Of a stretch of DNA of 64,000 nucleotides, positions 11,936 to 23,850 are shown piece after piece (positions within the stretch are counted from its first letter, which is position 1; each line of letters starts with the position of its first letter). The translations under genes and the position numbers were made by a program. The notes under the pieces were generated by a model. The model did not search any database, had not been told where the DNA came from, and saw only the letters and a list, made by a program, of their open reading frames with translations. The stretch is from positions 48,531,465-48,595,464 of the forward strand of contig NC_052354.1 of NCBI RefSeq assembly GCF_009727055.1, written 5' to 3'. The DNA comes from Benincasa hispida. Taxonomy: Eukaryota > Streptophyta > Magnoliopsida > Cucurbitales > Cucurbitaceae.

Positions 11936-13028
11936 TGATAACTTGTTGAAATACAAGTTATTTATGCTATTTTATTTAGATATTCAGCAAAAAGAGAGGA
12001 AAGTGTGGTCAATAGTATACAAAATTGTCTAAAGAAATATGAAATTTATGAAATGTCGTAAACACACCCACTAACACCGTTGCCGATGGCAGAATAGAAT
12101 GTTTCAATCTTTGTTTTGCATAAAATAGGTCACCACATACGTTCATGGCTCGAAGAACAAAATAAACAATGCATTTACGTCACATGTGCTCATCAATCAA
12201 GAACGAAGAGATGATTAACGCAATGACGGCGCATGCGACAATCGATCCTGAGCTTTAGCGATCAATCATTTCAACTGCATGCGGTAATAAAAAATAACAT
12301 CGCATGCGGCGATAGATCGAAGATGTGAAGAACAACGCATTCGCAGACGATTCTGACAAGTGTACACTTTTAGTTGTGTATTTCTGACAAATTGATTGCA
12401 TAATAGAAAGGATTTTTCCATTCTGCCATTCAGAAACTACCATAATTAGACAGTGGGGACCACAAATTCAAAAAGCCAAGGTCTCGCCTATAAATAGCTT
12501 CCTCAAATTCGCTGAAAGACATACAGATGCAGATATACAGATATACTGGTACATAGAGAGATATATTGATACGGAGAGAAAGGCTGGTCTGAAGCAGCTT
12601 ATAGAGTAAATCCGGGAGAACGACGAGACAAGGGCGAGAGGTGAGTCTCCGAGTAGAGAATTCTTTCGATTCCCAAAGCTGAAGCTCTGTGCGAGGGTCA
12701 ATTCTACTGGGAAAGCAAGCCTGAGAGGGAAGCTTTCCTCTCCACCACTTCCATATGCCGGCAAGCGCAAATCTTCGATCGGGATCTGTGTCAAGACGTT
12801 AACACTCTTTCTGTATTTGTTTCTATCTGCTAATTCATCTTCTGTATTCATCGTCTTTAGTCCCTCATTCACAAACATGTATCAAACGTTTAATTTTAGC
12901 ATTAAATGTTATCATCATCACCATTATCATCTTTCTGTCTCTTTCCATACTTTTATCATCCATTTTCTCCATGATGTGTTCTTAATCCCCGGGTTAAAAA
13001 GTGAGAATTAAGTAAGTGAGTTAATCTG
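11936..13028 (+). repeat. Athila LTR fragment nested in the solo LTR
   Basis: It begins TGATAACTTGTTGAAATACA, like the outer Athila LTR at 60780, and follows it past the TATA box, the GGGAAAGCAAGCCTGAGAGG segment and the Ser/Phe-rich antisense region until about 13028. About 900 bases of the LTR 3' part are missing. The left flank CCTTC fits the host LTR, but no matching TSD is present on the right, so insertion was followed by deletion. Confidence 0.82.
12489..12496 (+). promoter_or_regulatory. Athila LTR TATA box
   Basis: TATAAATA in the context CTCGCCTATAAATAGCTTC, conserved in all Athila LTRs of this window. Confidence 0.6.
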
Positions 13029-13286
13029 TGATCGCAAATCCATCGTAAAGCCTTGCGGTGATGCTGCGTTCGACCAATGATTTCCTATGATCGCAATTCT
13101 TGCATTGCATCAACGCATATTCTGCATAAAAACACTAAAATCAACTATTCCTATGCTATAAACGCATGCGACTGCAATATTATGAAATTGATGCTTGATG
13201 GACGCAATTTAACATGTTTTATCAATGCAATCCACCATTGTTTAAGAACTTAGCACTATGATAACGTGCATTTCTACCCGTTATCA

Positions 13287-13477
13287 TTACTGTAACTATT
13301 AGTCACCATTGTTCGGTCCAAAAACAGTTAAACTCGCTTAACATTTCTTATAAGTGTAACCCCTCATTTTAGATTCTAGAGTTTCACCCCAATGAGCCAA
13401 CTGTAGGAAAAAACTGATTGGGGGCAAAAACTAAAGTAACCCTTATCCATTTATGGTGTTTGAATAATGTTGGGTTT
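13287..13477 (-). other. Copia V leader, second piece
   Basis: CACCATTGTTCGGTCC and the following TGTAACCCCTCATTTTAG-like text match the copia II leader at 34290-34440, so this is the continuation of the copia V leader after the TTACT duplication. It ends at the AATAA target site of copia IV. No gene. Confidence 0.82.
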
Positions 13478-15240
13478 TATGTCCTAAAACTCGTGGTTTG
13501 TAAACAATAAGTTGTTATTGAATATATGAATCGCTTATTTCGTTTTAGAAATAAATCTAATAAACTAAAAGATCAATGACTATTACATGAGTACTTGAAC
13601 TTTATGTGGAGACATAAAAGTGGACCAGGTTCGAGTAAATAGTCAAAATGATCTATAGTATACGAATAAGGTTGGGTGCCTTATTCTGGTTACACTATCG
13701 GATGTGGCCCACTCTGTAATTGTTATAAGGAGTTGTAAAGTGCTACAAACGAAGTGATCCTGATTAATTCATGTGGTGACATGAGAAGTGCGGGTGTCCT
13801 ATGCAATGAGTTTGCATAAGATCGGACTCAGAAATAAGTCACTCTTACTTTTTAATACTGTTTACTATTTAAGTTTGACTATTTCACAACGATGACCTTG
13901 GTAACTTAACCTTAATACTGAGTTAACTATAAACTCTTGTTTATTCGGGATTATCCTTAGATATGTATAGATAAGGGTTGGCTCAATAGTGTCGGCTCAA
14001 TAAACCTCCCATTTCAGGGGTAAGACCGGGTAGATAGCTGGGGACGTAGGGTGCAAGATGGAATTCGCTCTTACCCGCTTTCAGAGAAGTAGAGAGGTTG
14101 TTCCCTTAAGTGCTGACTCTTGGTCTTGAATAAAAAGCTCAACCATCTCATTGGCCTGAGAAGGACTCAATTAGATGATCAGATCACAAACCAATTGTTC
14201 ATTAAAGGATCAGTGGGATTTAAGGAACAAGAGGTAATCTTGGGGGTAAAACACCCTTTTGACCCAACGTTATTACAAACAACCTATGAAGGGTTAACTT
14301 ACTAATCATGGTTATATCAAGTGGACACAATATACCTACAGTGAGAGGAGTGCAACTCTGGGCTAGAGTTGGCAAAAATCCCCGCGGGGCCGGGTCCCTG
14401 GTTTGACTGGGGATGAGGGTCAAACCAAGGATAAAAAATGGGTCTCTGACCGGGGACGGTGACAAGATACCATCCCCGTCCCCCTCGGAATATTTTTTTA
14501 ATAATTCCCGTCCCGTCCCGTCCCTGACCCCGCCTCGAATATTTTTTGAATAATTTTTAATAATAATAAATAAATAAATAAATATAAATATATATATAAC
14601 ATAGCTTAGAGCTACTGTTTTATACTTTTAACTTTTTTTAAAAAAATTATTTCATAATATAATAATATTAAGCTTTATATTAAATCTAAAATGTTTTTAA
14701 TTATTAATTTAAATAAATATAATAATAATAATAATAATAATACTATTTTATTATATTTAAATATTTAAAATTTGAATTAAATACCAAAATTTAAATTGAT
14801 TTTAAATAAATAATTACTTAAAATAAAAATATAAATGGAGAATTTTTCCCCATGGGGACCCGATCCTCGAACGGGGATTCCCCAACCCCGACCCCATGTG
14901 AAACCCAGATTTCATTTTTCCTACTTAAGTATGTGGAAGTTAAATTCTATGTTGAAGTGAAGGAAATTTCTAGGTGTTGATAGATTTTCCTTGAGTAGTT
15001 TTGAGTTAAGCTTTAATTGATGAAAAATTGGCTAAGTGTTGACTAGGCATTGCTATGCGTTGGCCATAAGATCTTGGAGAGATTACTTGGCAAAGAGAGA
15101 AGAAAAAGTGTGAATTTGGAAGCTTCACTTTTGGGGAAAAACTTGGAAATTGGCCTAGTATAAACCATATGATGGATACGTTGGACGTGTTGGATGCGTT
15201 GGATGTGTTGGAAGGGTGGTATGCGTCCATACGGTTGAAG

Positions 15241-15388
15241 NNNNNNNNNNNNNNNNNNNNNNNNNNNNNNNNNNNNNNNNNNNNNNNNNNNNNNNNNNNN
15301 NNNNNNNNNNNNNNNNNNNNNNNNNNNNNNNNNNNNNNNNNNNNNNNNNNNNNNNNNNNNNNNNNNNNNNNNNNNNNNNNNNNNNNNN
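15241..15388. other. Assembly gap, 148 N
   Basis: The gap lies where the other LTR has about 345 bases (18130-18475) rich in GCGATGCG words. The missing bases are probably a low-complexity repeat of similar kind. Confidence 0.99.
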
Positions 15389-15870
15389 AGTTGAAAGTGT
15401 GTGCGAGGATATGGGGCCAGGCTTGCAGTGACTAAGTGAGTTGGGTTGCGTTATAGAAGATGCAATGGTGCTGTGTTGAAAACCAAGGGGAACCAAGGGT
15501 TGCTATGTGTTGAATTCATACTATGCATTGAAAGGGGGTGTTGGTCATCATCCTAGTGAATGCATATTGAGTGGAATGGATGCATAAGAAGGATGAGCTC
15601 ATATGGAGGATGTCATCAGACATGTGGCTTGCTATGAAAAAGTCTTAAGCCTTAAGGATTTGAGGTGGGTGCATGAGGAGACATGCAAAAGTAAGTCCCA
15701 TGCGTTGGCTATGTAGGAGAAGGACACCCAACATTGTGTTGATCAAACATTGCGTTGATGGGGTGAGGTGAAGACACCTCAAGCAGGAGGTGGAAAGGGT
15801 TGAAGGTTGGCAATCGCTAAGGGAAACACTTGGATGGGGAGATATCGAACAAAGAGGGCTTTTGGATGCC

Positions 15871-15878
15871 TATAAAAG
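15871..15878 (+). promoter_or_regulatory. LARD 5' LTR TATA box
   Basis: TATAAAAG in GGATGCCTATAAAAGGGG, identical in the other LTR at 18907. It probably sets the transcript start of the LARD. Confidence 0.65.
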
Positions 15879-17118
15879 GGGAGGACACCCCACTTCGACC
15901 TACACATCAAGTTATTACTCAGAGATCACAAAGAGAGGAAAAATAAGAAGAGGGAAAATAAAGTGTGGGTTGGAGATACAAGCAAGGACAAGAGGAGGCA
16001 GAACTGTCCGGACAGACGCGAAAGCCAACTTCAAACAAGCAATTCTTCCAAACTACTCGTGCAAATTAGGTGATTCTTGGACCAAAAGCTAAATTAAGTG
16101 TAGTTTCTGTGTGAGGGCTGCCTCAACGAAATGCTAAATCTAAGGCTGTCAAAATTAAGGAAAACCGAGAGGTGCTCACCAGAAAGGAGACAGTCGGGCC
16201 AGAAGGAATAAATTTGATAATCGGAACTTTCGCCAAAGAATTTGAAGGCGAACCTTTAAGGTATTGTAAAGACATTTTCACAAATTTTGGAAGAAAGAAA
16301 TGTCTTGAGATAAGGCCCGGAAGCGTTAGTAATCTAAGCTTAAAACTGGAATAGGATCCAACGGTAGAACTAGGGAAACCAGGTGAATTGCGAGGAAAGT
16401 TCTCCACAAACTCACTGTGAGTGGTTTCTTCCCTTGTTATTTTGAGCATATTATAAATTAATATGTTGTGGGATATGTATGATGTTGGGATAGTCAGAGG
16501 GTATAAGGACCTAGAACCTGAGCCCAAACTAAATCTTTACAGGATGGTCAGGGGACCGAGGAGTCTAGTGCCTAAGCCTGTGGAATAGAGAATCTTCGAA
16601 ATGGGATGGTCAGAAGGCCGACGAGCCTAGTTTCTAAGCCCATGATAGGAAGATCTATGTGCACATAGGCTGATATTGTGATTATGATATTGTGTGTTAA
16701 ACATCTACCATATGTGTAGGTGGATTTTGTGAAAGCTTCATGTTTCGTTGGAGGTCCGCTTGGGAACCTCATGATTGTAATTATGGAAGATTTGTATTTG
16801 TGTTACCACTCACTGAGCTTTGTAAAAGCTCATGGTTTGTCTTTATGTTTTTCTTACAGATAGCTGACAAGTTCAAGTTTCAGTGTTAGTCAAGGTCTAC
16901 CACAAGTTTGGAAATCGTTGTGAATGAAATTGGTTACTGGGATAGGGTTTCCATGTTTTTTTTAAAAAATTGAATTTGTGAACTAGTTTCTAATAAAAGC
17001 ATGTAATATTTTCCACTGCGAACAAAATAAAAGAAACTAGTAAATTAGCCAAAGTATTAACATTAATATCACGCCTCACCTCGGGCTCAGGACCGCGGGT
17101 TCGGGGCGGGGTGTGACA

Positions 17119-17687
17119 ACTTGTTATCAGAGCATAAGTTTCTGGGACAATTGAGGAATTAGTTTATACCAGCTTAGTATCAAAGCATAAATTTTTGGGA
17201 AAGTTGAAGGGTTAGTTGATACTAGCTTGGTACCAAAGTAGATGTTCTTGAAAACCTGAGGGTTGAGTTTAGTAAAACCAAAGGGAAGTGTGGTAGAATA
17301 AAGGTTTAAAGAGAAGCCTAAAGAATTAGTCAAAGTGCAACTAAGAGGAATAGCAGAAGTGGCATGACCTAGCAGGCAACCGGAGCTGGAACTCACAATG
17401 CTACCTGAAGATCTACCGAGGAAGATAAGTATGAATTTAAGTTATTCTCATTTAGTATTTGAGATAAAAATGTTTATGTTGTAGATAGTTTGGTTTAACA
17501 TCTAGCTTAGATATGGCTGAGTGAGGTATCGTTGCACAAACTAAGAAAGTTGATATCAGAGTAGCGTAGTGGAAGCATGGTAATAGACAAGGTTATAAGA
17601 GGTTACAATAGTGGTTGTTGTGGAAACCTAAACCAGAGTTTGTTCGAGTAAATTTCGAGGACGAAATTTTCTTAAGGGGGAAGTAAA
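17119..17687 (+). other. LARD internal region
   Basis: It opens with ACTTGTTATCAGAGC, a PBS of the tRNA-Met type, and ends with CTTAAGGGGGAAGTAAA, the polypurine tract. Between them are short repeats of the opening text (ATCAGAGCATAAGTTTCTGG at 17126, a similar line at 17180) and no recognisable protein. The GAGGACGAAATTTT stretch is the only trace of a Ty3/gypsy 3' end. Confidence 0.82.
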
Positions 17688-17972
17688 TGTGAAACCCAGA
17701 TTTCCATTTTTCCTACTTAAGCAGGTGGAAGTTAAATTCTATGTTGAAGTGAAGGAAATTTCTAGGTGTTGAATAGATTTTCCCGGAGTAGTTTTGAGTT
17801 AAGCTTTAATTGATGAAAAATTGGCTAAGTGTTGGACTATGCATTTCTATGCATTGGCCATAAGATCTTGGAGAGATTACTTGGGCAAAGGGAGAAGAAA
17901 AAGTGTGAATTTGGAAGCTTGACTTTTGGGGAAAAACTTGGAAAATTGGCTAAGTATAAACCTATATGATAG

Positions 17973-18115
17973 ACGCGTTGGATGTGTTGGATGCGTTGGA
18001 CGTGTTAGATGCGTTGGATGATGGATGTGTTGGATGCGATGGATGCGTTGGACGCATTAGATGCGTTGGATGATGGATGCGTTGGATGCAATGGATGCGT
18101 TGGAAGGGTGGTATG
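17973..18115 (+). repeat. TTGGATGCG minisatellite in LARD LTR
   Basis: About fifteen imperfect copies of the 9-base word TTGGATGCG (variants TTGGACGCG, TTAGATGCG and an interspersed TTGGATGATGGATG) lie head to tail. The 5' LTR has only about four copies (15176-15210), so the array has changed length since insertion. Confidence 0.88.
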
Positions 18116-18906
18116 CATCCATACGGCTGAAGGAAGAAAGTTAAAAGTGATGCGTTAGAAGGTTGGGATGGCATGAGGGTTGGCGGTGCAAAGGGCATGC
18201 GAACTCAAGGGTGTGCGAGGATGTGAGGCTAGGCATGCGCTAGAGGGTGCCATGCGGCCATCCGATGCGTCAATACCAAGCACCCATGCCAATCGCCCAT
18301 GCGTCGATGCCAAGTGCGTATGCGTCGATGCGGCCGAGCGAGCCCTGCGTCGATGCCATGCAAGTGATGCCAAGCGGCCTACGTGAGCGATGCGTTAATG
18401 CCGAGCGAGCTATGCTTCGAGGACGAGCGACCATCCTATGCATTGATGGTGGTTGGCTCTTGCGATGGTTAAGGTTTGCGGTGACTAAGTGAGTTGGGTT
18501 GCATTGTAGAAGATGCAATGGTGCTGTGTTGAAAACCAAGGGGAACCAAGGGTTGCTATGCGTTGAATTCATATTATGCATTGAAAGGGGGTGTTGGTCA
18601 TCACCCTAGTGAACGCATATTGAGTGGAATGGATGCATAAGAAGGATGAGCTCATATGGAGGACGTCATCAGACGTGTGGCTTGCTAGGAAGAAGTCTTA
18701 AGCCTTAAGGATTTTAGGTAGGTGCATGAGGAGACATGAAAAAGTAAGTCCCATGCATTGGCTATGTAGGAGAAGGACACCCAACATTGCGTTGATGGGG
18801 TGAGGTGAAGACACCTCAAGCAGGAGGTTGAAAGGGCTGGAGTTGGCAATCGCTAAGGGAAACACTTGGATGGGGAGGTGTCGGACAAAGAGGGCTTTTG
18901 GATGCC

Positions 18907-18914
18907 TATAAAAG
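18907..18914 (+). promoter_or_regulatory. LARD 3' LTR TATA box
   Basis: TATAAAAG, same context as at 15871. Confidence 0.6.
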
Positions 18915-21280
18915 GGGAGGACACCCCACTTTGACCTACACATCAAGTTATTACTCAGAGATCACAAAGAGAGGAAAAATAAGAAGAGGGAAAATAAAGT
19001 GTGGGTCGGAGATACAAGCAAGGACGCGGAGGAGGTAGAACTGTCCGGACAGACGCGAAAGCCAACTTCAAACAAGCAGTTCTTCCAAACTACTCGTGCA
19101 AATCAGGTGATTATTAGACCAAAAGCTTCTAAATTAAGTGCAGTTTCTATGTGAGGGCTGCCTTAACAAAATGCTAAATATAAGGCTGTCAAAATTAAGG
19201 AAAACCAAGAGGTGGCACTAGAAAGGAGACAGTTGGGCTAGGAGGAATAAATTTGATACTCGAAACTTTTTCCAAAGAATTTGAAGGCAAAACTTTAAGA
19301 TATTGTAGTAAAGACATTTTCACACATTTTTGAAGAAGGAAATGTCTTGTGATAAGTCCCGGAAGCATTAGTAATCTAAGCTTAAAACTGGAATAGGATC
19401 CAACGGTAGAACTAGGGAAACCAAGTGAACTGCGAGGAAAATTCTCCACAAACTCACTGTGAGTGGTTTCTTCCCTTGTTATTTTGAGCATATTGTAAAT
19501 TAATATGCTGTGGGATATTTATGATGTTGGAATAGTTAGGGGGTCTAAGGACCTAGAACCTGAGCCCATACTGATTCCTTACAGGATGGTCAGGGAACCG
19601 AGGAGTCTAGTGCCTGAGCCTGTGGAATAGAGAATCCTTGAAATGGGATGGTTAGAGGGCCGACAGGCCTAGTTTCTGAGCCCATGATAGGAAGAGCTAT
19701 GTGCACATAGGCTGATATTGTGATTATGATATTGTGTGTTAAACATCTACCGTATGTGTAGGTGGATTTTGTGAAAGCTTCATGTTTCGTTGGAGGTCCG
19801 CTTGGGAACCTTATGATTGTAATTGTGGAAGATTTATATTTGTGTTACCACTCACTGAGCTTTGTAAAAGCTCATGGTTTGTCTCTATGTTTTTTTTGCA
19901 GATAGTTGACGAGTCCAGGTTGCGGTGTTGGTCAAGGTCTGCCACAAGTTTGTAAATAGTTGTGAATGAAATTGGTTACCGGGATAGAGTTTCCATGTTT
20001 GTTTTTTAAAGTTGAATTTGTGAACTATTTTCTAATAAAAGCATGTAATATTTTTCACTGCAAACATAATAAAAGAAACTAGTAGATTAGCCAAAGTATT
20101 AACAGTTAATATCATGCCTCACCTCGGGCTCAGGACTATGGGCTCGGGGCGGGGTGTGACACCCCGACTCCCCAAAACGGTGAATGGGGCGGGAACGGAG
20201 ATTATAAATCCTCATGGGAACGGGGACGGGGAGTGCATCCCCGGCCTCACCCCACCCTGTTGCCAACCCTACTCTAGACTTTAGTGGAGTGACTCGGTAG
20301 TTAACGAATGAGAATTAATTCGGTGTAAAGAGTTCAACCACTTAATCTTGTATCGTTGAAGCCCACGATCTGTAGGTTCATTAGGTCCCCTACTAGCTCA
20401 CAAATGGATAAGCCATAGAATAGCGTGATAAGTTGATTTAAAACGTTCAAATTTGAATTTCGAGAATTAGTAATTATATGTGATATAATTACATGTTTAA
20501 TTTGGGAATTAAATGAAATTGGATAATTGATTAATATTTAGATATGGTTTAAATATTAATTTCATGGAATTGGTGATAAAGTAATTTAATATTTGATATT
20601 AAATTAATTAGAATTAATTAAATTGTTTATTATTATTTCTATTAGAAAAATTATTTATTGAATTAATTTTTGTAAAATTAATAAAATCTCAATTTTAATT
20701 AAAGAATTAAAATTGAAAATAAAAACAAATGATTTTGGAAATAAAAATCAAAATCAAAATGAAATTTGAAAAGTTAAAAATCCCAAAAGTGAGATTTTTC
20801 TACTTTAAAAAAGCTAGTAGCTTATTCACTTTCCACTTGAAATTCTTAGTCAAAATCAAAGCTTGAGCTGTAATTCATGTATACTTGTTTGCATGATAGT
20901 CATGCAATATATAGATTAGTTTTCGAATGGAAATGGGCATGCAATTGACTGAATTTGCTAATAAATTCTAGAGGTTGAAGAAGTCTTCAAACTCGGTAAA
21001 CCAGTGACCTCCTCTCCATTTTTTTCTAATTCAAGCTTGTTTTGAGTCCCACAACTTAATCTAAGGCTCCAAGAGTATAGTAGGGAAGACTGTGTAGTGG
21101 TTTGCAACCAAAGGAAAAGGAGATTGCAGCTAAAGATCAAAATTCAAGAGGTTCTTCAAAGGTATGTTTTGAAACCCTCTTAATTCTCTGTGAACATGCT
21201 TATTTTGATGTCAAAATTAAGGAATAAGATTGCCTGATGATCCTGTTTTCTTCCGCTGCATGTTTCTATATTCTAACAAT

Positions 21281-21292
21281 TAGTATCAAAGC
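21281..21292 (+). other. Copia IV primer binding site, decayed
   Basis: TAGTATCAAAGC differs from the copia PBS TGGTATCAGAGC at two bases and lies two bases after the LTR end, as at 271. Confidence 0.78.
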
Positions 21293-23850
21293 ATTATTTA
21301 AGCATTCAATTTGAGTTAATTTTTGTTTAGTGGGTGTTTTTCATAAGTTGTATGAAAATGATGAACTAATATGATTTTTTTTAGTTTTGGCATTGAATTC
21401 TCTTCATTATGTTGTAATTCTTGTAATTGACTCTTTATTTATGGGCCTTAATGTGTGATTAAGTGTCTCTAATTCAATTAGAGTCATTAAAGGTGCAATT
21501 TGGTTGTAATTGAAGAAAGAAGTGAAGAAGGTCGAGCAGCAGAAACTTGATTTTCAGCCATTGCTCAATACTCGATGCTCGATGCCGTACTCCATGGTAC
21601 TCGATGGCATTACTTGATGGTATTTTGGTGCATACTCGATGCACGATTCCTTATTGGATGCCATATTCGATGCACGTTGCCTTACTCGATGGTACTCGAT
21701 AGTATTTTGGTAAATACTCGATGCATGATGGTAATCAATGGCATACTCAATGCACGATGCCATACTTGATGCTCAATGGCATACTTGATGCTCATGCTCG
21801 ATGGCATACTCTATGAACGATGACATACTTGATGCTCTATGCTCAATGGCATACTCGATGCTCAATGGCATACTCGATGTCAGTGGCATACTCAATGCTC
21901 AATAGCATACTTGATGCTCATGCTCGATGGCATACTTAATGTTTGATGGTACTCGATGGTTTTTTGCCCGATTCAGCCTAATTTTGGTTGTTAGAGGTCT
22001 GGTTCGAGATGTTTGGGTCCGGTTCAGGGCAGTTCGAGCGATTCAGAAGTGTTTTAAAGCTCGTATTGGTTATTATTGTAATAATAAGAACTTTGTTTGC
22101 TTTGGAATGCCAAAAACTAAACCATATCAGTTTGTTTTTAATTATTTATGCATGTGATATATGTTATAATAAAATAAATCTTGTATGTGCATAAAGTATG
22201 CCATGTAGATTTAAAATCCCACCATAGGAAGCATGTTACATGCATTGAAAGTATGTTATAAGTTATTATAATATATAGTATGCATGTTTAGGGTTTCATT
22301 TTAATATATGTGTTATATTAAATCATGAGATATGTGATGTATGTTATGGATGCAAAAACCACGTCTAAAGTTTTATAAGTTGTTATGAAAGTGGGTTAGA
22401 CATTAAAATCCATAACAAGAAAAGTTGCATACTCACGTAGGTTAACCACTTGTTTTAATAGTTAAAATAGGTCGTTATCTTATAAAACTTGGGTTACAAA
22501 CTCAACCAGTATATAATCCTGTCTAAGGCTGGAGGTATTTAAGTTGACAGTCTACAGAATGCCTCCTACCTGGGGATTATGGCCGAATAATTGAGCGTTG
22601 TTAACCAGTTTTATGAGCAATACATGAGGGGTGTGAGGTTTTAAAACTGGTTTATCACCTAGACATCATAGGTTAAATCCAAATATAAATGTTATACTTG
22701 GATAAATACCTAGACTTAGGTTGTTTAATTAGTCAGAACAAACCTGAGTAAAGATACACCCAAACAAATGTTAGGATACTTCAGTGGGAGTTTAATAACA
22801 TATATGATATGTTATTAGAACACTTTAGTGGGAGATTAATAACATATATGATATGTTATTTTTAGCTCTCGCGTCCCTAAGAGTTCACATCGAGATTCAT
22901 GCTTTGCTTCATGTCGATTATACCTCGACTGATTTGGAAAGAGTTTGCATGAATCAAGATCTAGGAGAATAAGGGAAGTTGTTCACAGTGAAATAAAAAA
23001 TGATGTTTTAATTTTAAATCTCACGTCCTAAGATGTTCACACTGTGAGATCTGTGCAACACTTAGTGTCGATTATACCTTGACTGCTCCATCCAGAAAGT
23101 GTTTGCATGGGATCAAGATCAAGGTGAATGAAGGGAAGTTGTTCAATGTAAAATCAAATATACGATATATTGATTTCAAATCTCACGTCCCTAGAAAGTT
23201 CACACCGTGAGGTCCATACAACACTTCGTGTCAATTATACCTCGACTTCTCCATTCAAAAAGTGTTTGTATGGGTCAAGATCAAGGTAAATGGAGGAAGT
23301 AGTTCATAGCAAGTGGGTGAAGGATATGTGTCAACGTGTCCTGCGGTCTCTTCCATTAGTTTGGATCGTGAGATTCCTATGTTGCGCCTGTTAATTAGCT
23401 TTAGGCAGCCCTTGCTAGTCATTTAATGACGACTATCCCCTCGGAGGGTTGTAACATGGGATTCAAAACAACTCAAACTCCACAAATGGATAGGATATCT
23501 TAGGTCATTTTCCAACCTTGGCTTTCCAATTTGGTAGCATCATTGGGGCCGATCACTGAGTTCTGGAAATGGAGGGTTAAACTTACGGAATTACTAAAGT
23601 GTTAGTGAGTTCTGAAAAAAAAAAACGATAGCTAAATGACTATCAGAATATGAGTTATTCTTGAGATAGTATTTAGTCAAGAATGTCTTGCTTTAGTGAA
23701 GGAGTATTGACTACCCCTTGGTAGCTTTTGTTCTGACTCACTATAGTATTGTTGCAAAAATAATGAATTTTGGGTACATTATTACTTTGCTAAAACATGA
23801 TTGGGTTTAAAAGCAATTGACTAATAAAGAAATTTGTTTATATTTCCAAA
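21293..23850 (+). other. Copia IV untranslated leader
   Basis: About 2.5 kb without a gene. Bases 21560-21960 are a degenerate CGATGC-rich tandem repeat. Bases 22080-23840 follow the copia I leader (AT-rich blocks, then CTCACGTCC and GTTCACA boxes repeated at 22862, 23024 and 23180, each followed by a CATGGGATCAAGATCAAGG-like block). The block before gag (CTACCCCTTGGTAGCTTTTG) also has a match in copia I. Confidence 0.75.
21560..21960 (+). repeat. CGATGC-rich tandem repeat in copia IV leader
   Basis: Imperfect copies of ACTCGATGCTCAATGGCAT, about 19-24 bases long, follow each other through the whole stretch. Short open frames arise on both strands from the repeat and are not genes. Confidence 0.82.

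Larger units (their letters stand above)
10536..13286 (-). mobile_element. Athila-like solo LTR in copia V leader (TSD TTACT)
   Basis: Read on the minus strand it starts TGATAACGGGTAGAAATG and ends in the revcomp of TGATGCTT. It is flanked by TTACT at 10531-10535 and 13287-13291. The copy at 36896-38793 aligns with it along its length in the opposite orientation, which identifies it as an LTR; no internal region is seen, so it is a solo LTR. A TATA-like box lies on the minus strand at 11696-11703. It is split by a piece of a different Athila LTR at 11936. It carries no plastid insert. Confidence 0.88.
14897..17118 (+). repeat. LARD 5' LTR
   Basis: It is related along its whole length to 17688-20161. 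It contains a short TTGGATGCG repeat (15176-15210), an assembly gap, a TATA box at 15871 and the CACTCACTGAGCTTTGTAAA block near the 3' end. The frames in it are not shared intact with the other LTR. Confidence 0.88.
14897..20161 (+). mobile_element. LARD-type LTR element (chromovirus derived)
   Basis: Two direct LTRs (14897-17118 and 17688-20161) begin TGTGAAACCCAGATTT and end GGGTGTGACA. The 569 bases between have a PBS and a polypurine tract but no gag or pol. The flanks are CCCCA (14892-14896) and CCCCG (20162-20166), a 5-base duplication with one change. The CGAGGACGAAATTTTCTTAA segment just before the polypurine tract is typical of Tekay/Del chromoviruses, so this looks like a deleted derivative that relied on proteins from elsewhere. 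Confidence 0.87.
17688..20161 (+). repeat. LARD 3' LTR
   Basis: It starts TGTGAAACCC at 17688 and ends TGTGACA at 20161. It is longer than the 5' LTR mainly because of a minisatellite at 17973-18115 and the stretch hidden by the gap in the other copy. Several open frames at 17960-18580 come from the repeat and have no family features. Confidence 0.88.
14364..20271. mobile_element. hAT-like non-autonomous transposon with GC-rich ends
   Basis: The terminal inverted repeats are TAGAGTTGGCAA (left) and the complement of TAGGGTTGGCAA (right), followed inward by G/C-rich runs (CCCCGCGGGGCCGGG; CCCCGTCCCCG). Flanks are CTCTGGGC at 14356-14363 and CTCTAGAC at 20272-20279, an 8-base duplication with two differences, as expected for hAT. 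The middle (14530-14840) is AT-rich with short AAT/TTA runs. There is no transposase frame. Without the LARD inside it the element would be about 640 bases. Confidence 0.82.
13478..21278 (+). repeat. Copia IV 5' LTR, split by a hAT-like element
   Basis: The LTR parts are 13478-14363 and 20272-21278; the 5908 bases between are the hAT-like element. Around the join the LTR reads TGCAACTCTGG...CTTTAGTGGAGTGACT, matching the uninterrupted copia I 3' LTR near 7409-7435. Bases 20930-21278 are repeated at 63579-63927. Confidence 0.87.

Noticed and set aside
12817..13011. Small His/Ser/Phe-rich proteins in Athila LTRs (also 43211-43480, 52168-52446, 61479-61757).
   Set aside because: They recur because the LTR recurs, each with different breaks; no start context or family feature.
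15155..15496. Open frames crossing 15241-15388.
   Set aside because: They are open only because N was translated.
18155..18581. Overlapping frames on both strands (68-103 residues).
   Set aside because: They come from the GCGATGCG-rich LTR segment and are not shared by the other LARD LTR.
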